Notes: generated from the sequence alone by a model not told the origin. DNA of 48,111 nucleotides from Clostridium sp. Cult1 (GCF_021655095.1 NZ_PPXW01000001.1:1540265-1588375); one strand, 5' to 3'. Positions 8,481-17,786 are shown, counted from the first letter of the stretch. Translations and numbers: made by a program.

Positions 8481-9545
8481 TCAAATTTTAAAACATAGAT
8501 TAGTTATTAGTATTTCTAAAGCTAGTCTATCCTTTATAGAACTAGATTTTATAGTCTTGTCCGTTTCTAAGCAATAAAGCATAGCTCTTTCCAATTGAGG
8601 TATTGTAAAATTATTGCTCTGTTTCGATACTTTTTGATATTCATATCTGGATAGACTCATCTTGCCATAGGTATCCCCTTCAGAATAACCCTTAAGTCTT
8701 AATACCTTATAATTCAACATATTTCTCAATTGCCTAACTATCATATGGAGTATAAATAAGGCTGGCTCGTTGGACATATACATTTCATTAAATAATCTTA
8801 TAGCATTTTCTCCATCTTTTTGACTTATGCTATTCAATAAGTTAAATACATTCATCTCTAAAGGCTTAGCCATTAATAGATCAATGATTTGTCTAGTAAC
8901 TTCTTCCCCATTAGATAGATAATCAGAAATTTTTATAATTTCATTTTCTAAATCATATAAGGTTTTACTGCGGTTAGAATCAAAATAAGAAGACTGTTGG
9001 ATAAAATAATTAACATCTGATTTAGATATTTTCTTATTGTATTTTTTAAAACTATTTTCAATCCAAGTATCTAAATCCTTACCTTTTAACTTTGTAAACT
9101 CAACTACTCCACCTACCTTATTTATAGCTTTATATAGTGCATTGGATTTTTTAATATTATTGTTTTTTTCCACAAATAGGAGGCAAAGATAATCCTCTAA
9201 TTCCTCCACATATTTTATCAATGGATTTTTAGAAGGTGGAAGGCGCCATTCATCTGAAATATCATCTTCTCCCTTTTTACTTTTAAATAATGGAAAATCC
9301 TTAATAACTACGATTTTTTTCGCCGTCATAAAAGGTAAAGTTTCACAAGCGTTTAATATAGTCTCAAAATCTATTTCCTTTCCATCTAGCACTATGTAGT
9401 TTAAAGCCTCAAATGAACTATCTATATATATTTCCTTTAAAGTAGTCATGGTATAATCGATTAGATACTCTTCTTCACCATGAAAAAGATATACAGGCTT
9501 TAGTTCATTGTCTTTCGATTTCTTAATAAATTCCTTGTAGTTCAA
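8481..9545 (-). CDS. holA: DNA polymerase III subunit delta
   Basis: 354 aa. I place the start at TTG 9545 (LNYKEFIKK...). The GAGGAGG site lies 12 bases before it, and an upstream in-frame TTG at 9566 is inside that site. The N-terminal AAA+-like domain has the HolA signature PVYLFHGEEEYLID (about 17-30) and no working Walker A, as expected for delta. The C-terminal collar domain has the conserved block around LFILHMIVRQLRNML. Delta opens the beta clamp as part of the clamp loader. The gene overlaps the 3' end of comEC by 23 bp (translational coupling), matching the conserved comEC-holA-rpsT order. Confidence 0.93.
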   Translation of the reverse strand: MNYKEFIKKSKDNELKPVYLFHGEEEYLIDYTMTTLKEIYIDSSFEALNYIVLDGKEIDFETILNACETLPFMTAKKIVVIKDFPLFKSKKGEDDISDEWRLPPSKNPLIKYVEELEDYLCLLFVEKNNNIKKSNALYKAINKVGGVVEFTKLKGKDLDTWIENSFKKYNKKISKSDVNYFIQQSSYFDSNRSKTLYDLENEIIKISDYLSNGEEVTRQIIDLLMAKPLEMNVFNLLNSISQKDGENAIRLFNEMYMSNEPALFILHMIVRQLRNMLNYKVLRLKGYSEGDTYGKMSLSRYEYQKVSKQSNNFTIPQLERAMLYCLETDKTIKSSSIKDRLALEILITNLCFKI

Positions 9546-11994
9546 TTTTAGCCATCTCCTCCTCAATTAGTAGAAATTTTATTATGATCTTATAGGATAT
9601 ATAAAAGTAAATAATTAAATATATTAAATAAGAACTATAATTGCTTACTATATCTAGTATACTCCATCTATCTTTTAAAAAGGGTACTATTTTATATTCA
9701 TCTTTATTTAATATAAGATTTATCAATCCTAACTCATCAGTTCTATATATTTCAATATTATGGGCCTTATATCTATTTAGAACTTCCTTGTGGGGATGTC
9801 CAAAGCCATTATTTCTTCCAACAGAAATAATACCAATACTAGGTTTTAATCTATTTATAAAATCTTCTCCAGAAGAAGTATTACTACCATGATGGGGCAC
9901 TTTTAAAAAGTCAATATTTAGATTTAAACTATTATTCACATTTTCTTCCCCCATTCTTTCAATATCTCCTGTAAATAAAATATTAATATCAAAATAATTC
10001 AATAATAATACTAAAGACAAATCATTGTCTGTACTGTTTAAATTATCTACTATATTATCACTGGGACCAATTACATATATATTAGTATCTTTATCTATTT
10101 TAAGTATGTCTCCCTTCTTTAAAACACTAATCGGAATCCCTTTTTCTAATGCCTTCTTCCCGATCAGTCTATATAACTCATTTTCTTCCCTTTCATATCC
10201 AAAGTATATATTTTCAATTTTAATATTATCAATTAAATAAGGTAAGCTTTTACAATGGTCAGCATCAAAATGGGATATGAAAACTCCCTTTAGTTTAAAT
10301 ATCCCCTCTTTCTCCAAATAAGGTAGAAGAATGTTTTTACCTATATCAAAGTCACCAAAGATATTCCCTCCAGTATCTATTAAATAATTTCCATTTCTAG
10401 TTTTTAATAATATACTGTCTCCTTGCCCTACATCTATAAAATCAATATCTATACTAGTATGGAAATTATAAATCAATGTGTTGAAAATTATTAATAATAA
10501 AATATAAAAAACTATGGATTTATTAACTCTATTATTAAGATAGCTTATATCAATTACTTTAAAGACTATTAAAATCATTATATAATATATTAATATACCT
10601 ATTAATGATGGAGAAGGTACTCTAATATTTAGAACAGGAAAATTACCTAATATTCTTAGGCCGCTAAACTGTATTTTTAATAAAAAATTTATTATAACGC
10701 CAATAGAACTAGATATACTAATACTAAATAAAGAAAAAAATATTAAAAATATACTAAGGATTAAACAAATAGTAAATATAGGCACCGCTACTAAATTTGT
10801 CACCAAACTAATGACAGGGATCCTATTAAAATAATAAGCTAACACTGGCAATAAACCAATTTGTACCGATATCATTCCTGATAGAGATTTTAAAATGCTG
10901 CCGTCATTTAAGTATAATATTGAGTTAAGCTTATCAACAAAATAAAGAATAGAAAAAGTAGCAATAAAAGACAATTGAAAACTCAGATTAAATATCCAAA
11001 AAGGATTAATAATAATCAATATAAACAATGAAAAAAACATGGTATTTATTGAGTCATAGGGTTCTGCTCCTAGTTGTGAAATCAATAATATGCTAAACAT
11101 TATATTAGCCCTGAGAACAGACACAGGATTTCCAATTATATATCCATATATCCATATGACTCCAATAGTCAATATTATATTTAGTTTTCTATTCATTCCC
11201 AAATATGCAAATAATGTAATGAAAAGACTAGTTATAATTCCAATATGTAATCCAGATACCGCTAATATATGAGCTAGTCCTAAATCTCTAAATTTCTGAC
11301 TACTTTCTTCATCTAAATAGGAGTATTTCCCTAATAGTATGGATTTCATTAAAGAACCATTTTCTTCTGTCAAATAAAGATCCAATCCCCCCTCTACCCT
11401 ACTAACAAATCCTTTCTTAAGTCTCGATAGAGGATTTGAATTCTTCTTATCTATATCTAGTATTGAATAATCCTTTATGGTTATTGTAGTATGTATATTA
11501 TCCGCTAGCAAGCTTAATTTATAATTAAACAATTTTGGATTAGTATTAGGTAAAGGCTCTTTCAATACTCCCATGAATCTTACTTTATCTCCAAGCTCTA
11601 ATCTATTGTTTCCTAGTACCTTTAACAATGCCTTTTCTGAGACTTTTGTATTCCTTCCATCATCAAATATATTATCAACTTGGATTACATATCTACCTTC
11701 TTCCTGAGAAACCGATTTTACTTCCTTTATATTTCCCTTTAACTCTACTGGTCTATCTATATATTTTATTAAATAACTACTCTCCATTTTAAAACCTGCT
11801 ATCAATATGCCTAATAGAAATATAGAAATAAAAATAGACGATATGATTTTCCGACTAAATTTAAATCCAATTAAATTGACAATTAAAGACAATAAAAATA
11901 AAACTAGAATTAAGTAGATGTTTGTGTAAATATAATAGTAGAATATTATCCCTAATATCATAGGAATGGTAAGAAAAACAAAAGGCCTTCTCAT
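9523..11994 (-). CDS. comEC: ComEC/Rec2 DNA-uptake channel
   Basis: 823 aa, a usual full length. An N-terminal membrane pair and OB-like DUF4131 region are followed by the multi-pass competence domain (GLAHILAVSGLHIGI at about 240, then many hydrophobic helices to about 510). Last comes a metallo-beta-lactamase-like domain with DVGQGDSILL, ISHFDADHCKS and VPHHGSNTSS. ComEC carries single-stranded DNA across the membrane in transformation. The frame is intact. No other competence gene is in the window. It starts 5 bases after the stop of a 31-codon ORF. Confidence 0.95.
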   Translation of the reverse strand: MRRPFVFLTIPMILGIIFYYYIYTNIYLILVLFLLSLIVNLIGFKFSRKIISSIFISIFLLGILIAGFKMESSYLIKYIDRPVELKGNIKEVKSVSQEEGRYVIQVDNIFDDGRNTKVSEKALLKVLGNNRLELGDKVRFMGVLKEPLPNTNPKLFNYKLSLLADNIHTTITIKDYSILDIDKKNSNPLSRLKKGFVSRVEGGLDLYLTEENGSLMKSILLGKYSYLDEESSQKFRDLGLAHILAVSGLHIGIITSLFITLFAYLGMNRKLNIILTIGVIWIYGYIIGNPVSVLRANIMFSILLISQLGAEPYDSINTMFFSLFILIIINPFWIFNLSFQLSFIATFSILYFVDKLNSILYLNDGSILKSLSGMISVQIGLLPVLAYYFNRIPVISLVTNLVAVPIFTICLILSIFLIFFSLFSISISSSIGVIINFLLKIQFSGLRILGNFPVLNIRVPSPSLIGILIYYIMILIVFKVIDISYLNNRVNKSIVFYILLLIIFNTLIYNFHTSIDIDFIDVGQGDSILLKTRNGNYLIDTGGNIFGDFDIGKNILLPYLEKEGIFKLKGVFISHFDADHCKSLPYLIDNIKIENIYFGYEREENELYRLIGKKALEKGIPISVLKKGDILKIDKDTNIYVIGPSDNIVDNLNSTDNDLSLVLLLNYFDINILFTGDIERMGEENVNNSLNLNIDFLKVPHHGSNTSSGEDFINRLKPSIGIISVGRNNGFGHPHKEVLNRYKAHNIEIYRTDELGLINLILNKDEYKIVPFLKDRWSILDIVSNYSSYLIYLIIYFYISYKIIIKFLLIEEEMAKIELQGIY

Positions 11995-11998
11995 AGTA

Positions 11999-12094
11999 TC
12001 AATCCTTTTTATTCCTATTAATTCGATTTAAAGACCATATTACTAAAATCATCCCTAATAACACAAACATACTACCCATATTTTGTGTGTTCAT
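11999..12094 (-). CDS. 31-residue membrane peptide upstream of comEC
   Basis: This short ORF begins MNTQNMGSMFVLLGMILVIW and continues SLNRINRNKKD, then TGA. An AAAAGGAGTG ribosome site is correctly spaced before its ATG (12094). Its stop is 4 bases before the comEC ATG, and the comEC ribosome site AAAAAGGATTG lies inside its last codons. It encodes one hydrophobic helix with a basic C-terminal tail, so a tiny membrane protein or a translated leader that couples to comEC is likely. I recognise no family. Confidence 0.55.
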   Translation of the reverse strand: MNTQNMGSMFVLLGMILVIWSLNRINRNKKD

Positions 12095-12177
12095 GTCTAC
12101 ACTCCTTTTTAAATTTAAAATCATCTAATTTACTAATTTAGATTATAGCATAGGAAATACAATTAATGTTGTTAGTT

Positions 12178-12207
12178 TTGGTTAAAAAATGATATTATAA
12201 TTATAAT
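12178..12207 (+). promoter_or_regulatory. candidate promoter of the AlaX-type gene
   Basis: TTGGTT (12178-12183) is followed by an 18-bp spacer and TATAAT (12202-12207), 25 bp before the start codon. A second TATAAT lies at 12196-12201. GGTGGTATAGAG provides the ribosome site. This 138-bp divergent spacer holds no other gene that I can see. Confidence 0.55.
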
Positions 12208-12232
12208 ACTTATAGAAAAAGGTGGTATAGAG

Positions 12233-13429
12233 ATGACAGAAAAAATATATTTAGAAAATCCATATTTACGTCAAATTGAAGCTAGGATTACAGAAAAGAA
12301 ATATATGAATAATAAATATTATATTAAAACAAATAAAACTATTTTTTATCCAAATCTTGCAGGTGGACAACCTGGAGATAAAGGAACTATCAATGGAGTA
12401 GAGGTACTCGATACCTATGAAGATGGAATAGACATTGTACATGTGGTTAAAGAAAATATCCATAGTGATAGAGTACAGCTATTCATAGATTGGAATAATA
12501 GATTTGATTATATGCAGCAACATTCTGGACAGCATCTTTTGTCATCAGTTTTTTATAAACTATTTAATGGTGAAACCATAGGCTTTTACATTGGAAAAGA
12601 ATACGTTTATATAGATATCGATATTCCTAAGATCACCGAAGAAGAAATCGAAAAAATAGAAGAATTTGCTAACAAGATAATCTTTTCCAATTTTTCAATT
12701 AAGTCCTATATAGTTGAAAGGGAAGACATGGATAAATTACCTGTAAGAAAGGATCCTATAGTTAATTCTAATATCCGTATTGTCGAAATAGATGGGATTG
12801 ATTTCTCTCCTTGCTGTGGTACTCATTTAAGGAACACAGGAGAGATTGGAATGATTAAGATAAGAAAAGTAGAGTCTTATAAAGGTAATATTCGAGTTGA
12901 ATTCGTCTGTGGTAATAGGGCATTAAAAGATTATACTTGGAAAAGCAAATCTATCAAAGATATCAGCAATCTTTTATCTTCAAAAGACAAGGATGCTTAT
13001 AATAGGGTAGAGAAATTATACACTGCAAAAGAAAATTTAGAAAAGGAAAATAGACTATTAAAAGAAAAGCTAAATAAATATATTGCAGCTGATTTAATAA
13101 GGAAGTCAGAGACGATAAATGGTATTAATTTAATTTTTAATAAATCTATAGATATGGAGTTTAAAGAATTACAAAGTTTACTTCCATATGTAAATTTAAT
13201 CGAAAATACCATTGTTCTTTTTGGTGTAGAGGGTAAGGACACTGGACAATTCATCTTAAGTCGAAGCCAAAATTTACAGATAAATATGAAAGAAATATTT
13301 GAAGAAATTTCCCAGGACATGGAAATTAGAGGAGGAGGTAGTCCCCAAACCATACAAGGCGGTTGCCCAATAGATATGCTAGATAAAACATTAAAAGCTT
13401 TTTATGATAGAGTTATAGAAAATCTTTAA
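12233..13429 (+). CDS. alanyl-tRNA editing protein (AlaX-L type, with DHHA1 domain)
   Basis: 398 aa. Residues 1-90 resemble the beta-barrel of the AlaRS/ThrRS editing fold (FYPNLAGGQPGDKG). The zinc and catalytic motif HSGQHLLS supplies His97 and His101, and CCGTHLRNTGEIG supplies Cys194 or 195 and His198. A coiled-coil linker (about 255-285) leads to a C-terminal DHHA1 domain with the RGGGSPQTIQGG glycine loop. AlaX proteins hydrolyse Ser-tRNA(Ala), and sometimes Gly-tRNA(Ala), in trans. The catalytic domain of AlaRS is absent. Standalone gene with its own promoter and terminator. Confidence 0.9.
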   Translation: MTEKIYLENPYLRQIEARITEKKYMNNKYYIKTNKTIFYPNLAGGQPGDKGTINGVEVLDTYEDGIDIVHVVKENIHSDRVQLFIDWNNRFDYMQQHSGQHLLSSVFYKLFNGETIGFYIGKEYVYIDIDIPKITEEEIEKIEEFANKIIFSNFSIKSYIVEREDMDKLPVRKDPIVNSNIRIVEIDGIDFSPCCGTHLRNTGEIGMIKIRKVESYKGNIRVEFVCGNRALKDYTWKSKSIKDISNLLSSKDKDAYNRVEKLYTAKENLEKENRLLKEKLNKYIAADLIRKSETINGINLIFNKSIDMEFKELQSLLPYVNLIENTIVLFGVEGKDTGQFILSRSQNLQINMKEIFEEISQDMEIRGGGSPQTIQGGCPIDMLDKTLKAFYDRVIENL

Positions 13430-13461
13430 AAAGGGATCTCATACTTATGAGATCCCTTTTT
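13428..13461. terminator. bidirectional terminator
   Basis: AAAAAGGGATCTCATA and TATGAGATCCCTTTTT form a 16-bp stem directly at the stop codon of the AlaX-type gene. A-run and T-run flanks let it serve both this gene (+) and the convergent ATPase gene (-). Confidence 0.92.
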
Positions 13462-13483
13462 AAAACAAACCATTTCACAGTCT

Positions 13484-14551
13484 TTAGTTATAATCTACAT
13501 GGTCTAATATTTCTTTCAATAGTTCTTCCCTAATCCTATTTACTCCACCATAGTCTACTACAGGTTTATATGTCTTTTCCAATATTTGATGATTTTCACT
13601 AGCATTAACTAAGCTAGCTATAGCTTTTTTAATTAGTAATTCATAAGTTTTATAATCATCGCTATTCTTTATCTTATCATCGAAATATTTATTTAAATCT
13701 ATTTTTTTATCTGCATATTTTACTCCATATTTATTTGAAGTAATACATGTATCTATGTCTTTAATTATTAAAGTTTCTATTTTTTCTGGTATAGTAGAAT
13801 TATGGTATATTTCTAAATGGTAGCCTCTAATTTTACTTTCTTCTATAAGTCTATTTAATAATGTAGACTTTCCTGTGCCTATTTCTCCTTCTAAGTAGTA
13901 GACGGTTTCAATTCCCTCTAAAATAAATTCTGTATAGTCTGCAAACCCCTCAGGTGTATTAGCATTGGAAAAAAGGTGCCTTTCTTTAAAGGGTGAGTCC
14001 CTCTTCTCTCCTTTTTTTGCGAAGATTTCATCTGTCAGCTGACTAGTTTCCTTATTTACTCCATTAAAATCTACCCCTATTTTATTGTTTTCTTCTATTA
14101 TCCCAAATACAATTTTTGCTGCTTTAAAATAGGCAAAAGCTTTTCCATAGGCTTTTTTATTGTTCAATTTAGCCTTTATTATCCTGTCTTTAGAGTTTAA
14201 TAGCTTTTCCTCATCTATAAATTGACCTAAATCTATTAATCTATCAGTCAATCCAGGATATACTGGATCTATTATATGCGGGGCAGTTCCATCTACTATT
14301 CCAATATTTAATTCTTCAATGACTATTCCATCTATTGATTGTGGATCTGATGGACAATGGTGATACTCTACACTAAATCCTTTTTTTAAAACCCTCTCAG
14401 CAATATATTTCATTAAAGAAGACTTTCCTCCACCAGGCATCCCTTTCAGCACATATAGTTTATTCCTATCTGGACCCATTATATTATCATGGAAAGAATA
14501 AAACCCATTAGCAGTATTCCCTCCCGGAAACATTCTTCGAATCTTCCCCAT
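13484..14551 (-). CDS. twin P-loop ATPase of unknown role (PRK06851-like)
   Basis: 355 aa with two similar halves. The first Walker A is GMPGGGKSS (about 37-45). The second is EGEIGTGKST, near residue 217. Both halves share phrasing such as FPGGNTANGFYSF...GPDRNKLYVLKG versus FSNANTPEGFADY...GIETVYYLEG, which points to an internal duplication. A His/Cys pair (YHHCPSDPQSIDG) lies in the first half and YHNSTIPEKIETL in the second. This matches a family of uncharacterised ATPases common in spore-forming Firmicutes. The role is unknown. It has a good ribosome site (AGGAGGT) and stands alone between a terminator and a degraded region. Confidence 0.75.
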   Translation of the reverse strand: MGKIRRMFPGGNTANGFYSFHDNIMGPDRNKLYVLKGMPGGGKSSLMKYIAERVLKKGFSVEYHHCPSDPQSIDGIVIEELNIGIVDGTAPHIIDPVYPGLTDRLIDLGQFIDEEKLLNSKDRIIKAKLNNKKAYGKAFAYFKAAKIVFGIIEENNKIGVDFNGVNKETSQLTDEIFAKKGEKRDSPFKERHLFSNANTPEGFADYTEFILEGIETVYYLEGEIGTGKSTLLNRLIEESKIRGYHLEIYHNSTIPEKIETLIIKDIDTCITSNKYGVKYADKKIDLNKYFDDKIKNSDDYKTYELLIKKAIASLVNASENHQILEKTYKPVVDYGGVNRIREELLKEILDHVDYN

Positions 14552-14603
14552 ATGAAAACCTCCTATAAATGATTATATAATATAATTTATTCTTCTAGGA
14601 TTA

Positions 14604-15026
14604 TTATGTGCATGAAGATGGAAAAGAACTCTTTATAAAGCTATTCTGTATACTTTTTTTAGCGCCATTAACCACCCATTCATTTTTTAATAGTCTATAT
14701 AATACTCTATCTTTCATTCTCCCATCATACCATTCAATCATTTTGAGTTCCGCTTCTTTAATCATACCGCATTTTTGCATTACTTTCTTAGATCCTAGGT
14801 TATCTTTAATACACCCAGTCGATATGCGAAACACATAGTTATCCTCAAAGGCAAATCGAATTATCTCTTCAAATTTTATAATCTCCCAATCATGATAATA
14901 GTTAAATAATTCACCTGAAATCCAATTAAAAGCATTAGGTTCGTTCTCTGGTGGCGGATCAATAAAAGGCTTTTCCACAAAAACATTAACTTTTGTTACT
15001 ATCTTCTTACCAATTCCTCCTGGCAT
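14604..15026 (-). pseudogene. remnant of a GNAT-family acetyltransferase (C-terminal half only)
   Basis: The open frame is 140 codons. Only the middle and end resemble a RimJ/RimL-type GNAT: FEEIIRFAFEDN, then GCIKDNLGSKKVMQKCGMIK and DRVLYRLLKNEW. The acetyl-CoA loop (Q/R-x-x-G-x-G/A) and the first half of the fold are missing. The first 45 residues match nothing I know, and the tail after KNEW is extra. The start has no clear ribosome site. It overlaps the end of another short remnant (15007-15084). I read it as a decayed, rearranged gene, but a shortened expressed protein cannot be excluded. Confidence 0.55.
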
Positions 15027-15084
15027 AGCCCTCTTCCTTGCGATACCTAGAAATATTTCTACTTAAAACTTCCCTTGTATCCAT
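15007..15084 (-). pseudogene. 25-codon remnant, possibly the first helix of an XRE-type regulator
   Basis: The sequence MDTREVLSRNISRYRKEEG follows a good GGAGGGG site, then runs into YARRNW and a TAA. The first 19 residues look like the start of a Cro/C1-type helix-turn-helix protein, after which homology stops. The rest of the 271-bp gap up to 15297 shows no gene, only AT-rich sequence. Recombination seems to have joined this start to the broken acetyltransferase downstream. The assignment rests on a short match. Confidence 0.35.
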
Positions 15085-15297
15085 ATTAACCCCTCCAACT
15101 TTAAACTATATTCCATTTGTTAATAATATCAAAATTATTGTTTCAATAATCTAAATCAACCCCTGTATCTGAATTTTATACTTTATTTCCTTTATTTGAT
15201 TATAGTTTGATAATCTATACTATATCAATAGACTATTAATTGAGAATTCATTTTTTCAATTAGAGGTTGAAAAAAAGGTATCATCTTTACATTATTA

Positions 15298-15858
15298 TTA
15301 AACTAATACCTTTTCCTTATATTCATGATGAAGAATTCCCATAATAATTACGTCCCAATATCTGCCATCTATAAATTCTGCCTCTCGTCTTCTACCTTCC
15401 TCAACAAATCCTGCATTGCTATATGCTGCATATGCCCGTGTATTAAACGAAAATACCTCCAACTCAATTCTATGTAATTTCAACTTTTCGAATCCAAATT
15501 GTAAAGTAAGCTGGATAGCTTCACTGCCAATTCCCTGTCCGCAACATTGGCTCTTAAATAGAGCAATTCGAAAATTTGCACATCTAGCATTTTCATCTAT
15601 TTCGTTAATAACTGATTCACCAATAATTTGACCTTCTGAATTGATAATCAAAAAATCATACCTAGAATCATCTTCAACAATTTTATGAACATATGATTCT
15701 ATCTCTTCCTTTGTAGCAGCATGTTTTGTACCAGTATACCATTGTACTTCTTCATCAATAGATTCAAAACCACTTTTATAGTAGTCTTGAATATCGCTAT
15801 CTTCAATAAGCTTTAAAGATATATTTTTCCCTTGAATTATAATCTTATTATTTTTCAT
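15298..15858 (-). CDS. GNAT-family N-acetyltransferase (RimJ/RimL type)
   Basis: 186 aa, a complete GNAT fold: IIIQGKNISLKLIEDSDIQDYY at the start, the central strand FLIINSEGQIIGESVI, the acetyl-CoA loop CCGQGIGSEAIQL (motif A, near residue 113), and the C-terminal ELEVFSFNTRAYAAYSNAGFVEEGRRREAEFIDGRYWDVIIM block. Relatives acetylate ribosomal protein N-termini, aminoglycosides or small amines, and the substrate cannot be told from sequence. AGGAGAGG precedes its ATG. It appears monocistronic. A broken relative lies next to it, so this region may have carried tandem acetyltransferases. Confidence 0.88.
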   Translation of the reverse strand: MKNNKIIIQGKNISLKLIEDSDIQDYYKSGFESIDEEVQWYTGTKHAATKEEIESYVHKIVEDDSRYDFLIINSEGQIIGESVINEIDENARCANFRIALFKSQCCGQGIGSEAIQLTLQFGFEKLKLHRIELEVFSFNTRAYAAYSNAGFVEEGRRREAEFIDGRYWDVIIMGILHHEYKEKVLV

Positions 15859-15937
15859 TTTACCTCTCCTCGAAACTATATAAAATATACTTAATTGGTC
15901 TTTATGGTCTATACAAAAAAATCAGTTATCCCAAATA

Positions 15938-16822
15938 TTATATTTGTATACTATTTACGTAGGAATCTGGTTTTTTGTTAAAAAAGAATACCCCAACCCC
16001 GCCAATACCTAAATGAGAGCCAAGTACGCTGCCTATTTTTTCTATTAAAATATTATTATTATTTCCGATCCTTTCGATTATCATGTCCTTTATTTCTAAA
16101 GCAGTTTTTAAATCATCAGCATGGGTTATACCAATGATTTGATTTGGGAATTCTTTAATTCTTTGCTGGACAAGATCTACCACTGTATTTAACGCTCTTT
16201 TCCTTCCCCTAATTTTTTTAATAACTACCATTTTCCCATCCTGAACATCTAAAATAGGTTTGATATTTAAAGCATTTCCTATTATTGCTTCACTTTTACT
16301 AATCCTGCCGCCCTTTAAAAGCCAACTTAAATCATCGATAGTAAAAATATGTTCTATGTATTGTATATTTTCTTTGGATGCTTTGACTATATCTTCAAAT
16401 TTATTGCCTAATTTTGCTAACATGGCGCCTTGTAAAGCTACCAATCCAGATGCAAAGGATCCAGCCTTTGTATCTACAATATCCATTTTAACATTTGGAA
16501 ATTCTTTTTTAAGCTTTTCTATAATAAGGTAACAGGTTTCGTATGTACTAGATAATTTAGAGGAAAAAGAGTAAAAAATAAAGTCTATTCCATTAGAAGC
16601 ATATTTTTTAAATGCTTCATAGGTTTTTTTAGGATTTGGTAATGAAGTCATAGGGCATATGCCTTTTCTCATTGCATCATAGACATCTTCCACAGAAATA
16701 GTAACCTTGTCCAAATATTCCTTATCTTTTATAAACACTCTAAGGGGTAAAATATCTATACTATACTTTTCAATTATGCCATCTGGTAAATCTGATGTAC
16801 TATCCATTATAATTTTTGTCAT
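15938..16822 (-). CDS. DegV family protein (fatty-acid binding, FakB-like)
   Basis: 294 aa. The start MTKIIMDSTSDLPDGIIEKY and the middle block GGRISKSEAIIGNALNIKPIL are DegV hallmarks. The C-terminal GSVLGSHLGIGGVGVFF resembles the GPGALG/HxGPG end of the family. DegV proteins bind a fatty acid between two domains, and the FakB members present it to the kinase FakA for phospholipid synthesis. No fakA is nearby. AGGAGG precedes the start. The 220-bp stretch between this gene and the mobB-like gene holds only a weak, very AT-rich frame that I do not accept. Confidence 0.9.
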   Translation of the reverse strand: MTKIIMDSTSDLPDGIIEKYSIDILPLRVFIKDKEYLDKVTISVEDVYDAMRKGICPMTSLPNPKKTYEAFKKYASNGIDFIFYSFSSKLSSTYETCYLIIEKLKKEFPNVKMDIVDTKAGSFASGLVALQGAMLAKLGNKFEDIVKASKENIQYIEHIFTIDDLSWLLKGGRISKSEAIIGNALNIKPILDVQDGKMVVIKKIRGRKRALNTVVDLVQQRIKEFPNQIIGITHADDLKTALEIKDMIIERIGNNNNILIEKIGSVLGSHLGIGGVGVFFFNKKPDSYVNSIQI

Positions 16823-17042
16823 AACAAATTTACCTCCTTACCAAATTCTTAATTTTTTATAATTTATATTATCTAACATTTACCATATTTATACTAGCAT
16901 TATATCATATCTTATTAATTTTATTCTCAAAACTGGCAAAATTAAATCTATTATAATTCTTATGCTGACAAGATATTTTTTGATAGTATACTTTTTTAAT
17001 ATAATTTTATAATGCCTTAACTGTGACATCAGGAATATTTCT

Positions 17043-17786
17043 CTACAATATTCTAACCGTGATTTCCTTTCCTTTTTCATATCCTTCTAATTCCTTAGCT
17101 ACTCCTAATATAGCGTTAGTTAATATGTTTTGAACAAAAGGAACCATATCTATATCTTTTCCATCTATTTGAAGTTTTGCTTTTGAATTCTTCAATATAC
17201 AATCTTCCCTTTTAGCCTGACCTTTCAAAATCATAGCACCTAATTGTCTACAATTATAGCCACATTTGTCACAACATTCTTCTGGAAAGTCTGGTAATTT
17301 ATCATAAACTTTTTCCTCAATTAAATCAACTAACCTTTCTACATTATTCATAGTATTAATTACTGGTAATGTTTCAAACTCCTCTAATGTGTTAGATAGC
17401 TTTCCCGATATGGCAAATACCATATCATCTAATCTTTCAAGTACTTCCTTTTCATTATGGGCAGTTATTATCTTTGGTACATTGGCATCTATAACCCCTT
17501 CTAATACAACAAAATCATGGTCATAAAATTTCAATATCTTTTCTATACTTAATTTTTCTTGGAAAAGTATATCCGTTTCATAATACCCTCTAGCTGTTAC
17601 CAATTGGGACCCAGCTTCTTTATGTCTATATGTATTTGACCCTTCAGTATCTATGGCAAATTGTTCAAAATGTATTTCTTTAACTGACCCTACAGAATAC
17701 CCTCTTTTTTTCAATTCCTTTATTATATTTTCTATGGTGGTAGTCTTGCCTGATTCTGTAATTCCCACTACGGAAAAAACCTTCAT
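17043..17786 (-). CDS. mobB: MobB-like P-loop GTPase with a C-terminal cysteine cluster
   Basis: 247 aa. Residues 1-165 match MobB: P loop GITESGKTTT (8-17), YSVGSVKEIHF, a DTEGSNTYRHKEAG block (about 46-59), and DFVVLEG (Walker B). MobB binds GTP and assists guanylation of molybdopterin. The extra C-terminal part has CCDKCGYNC (Cys171, 172, 175, 179) and Cys196 in REDC. This is a plausible Fe-S or metal site of a kind seen in some clostridial and archaeal MobB relatives, and it is absent from the short E. coli protein. Last gene of the long minus-strand cluster, 14 bp after ecfT. No mobA, moeA or moaA is in the window, so its partner is unknown. Confidence 0.8.
   Translation of the reverse strand: MKVFSVVGITESGKTTTIENIIKELKKRGYSVGSVKEIHFEQFAIDTEGSNTYRHKEAGSQLVTARGYYETDILFQEKLSIEKILKFYDHDFVVLEGVIDANVPKIITAHNEKEVLERLDDMVFAISGKLSNTLEEFETLPVINTMNNVERLVDLIEEKVYDKLPDFPEECCDKCGYNCRQLGAMILKGQAKREDCILKNSKAKLQIDGKDIDMVPFVQNILTNAILGVAKELEGYEKGKEITVRIL

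Noticed and set aside
16889-17080. 63-codon minus-strand frame between the degV-like and mobB-like genes
   Set aside because: Composition is that of translated AT-rich spacer, there is no good ribosome site, it overlaps the end of mobB, and nothing in it resembles a known family.
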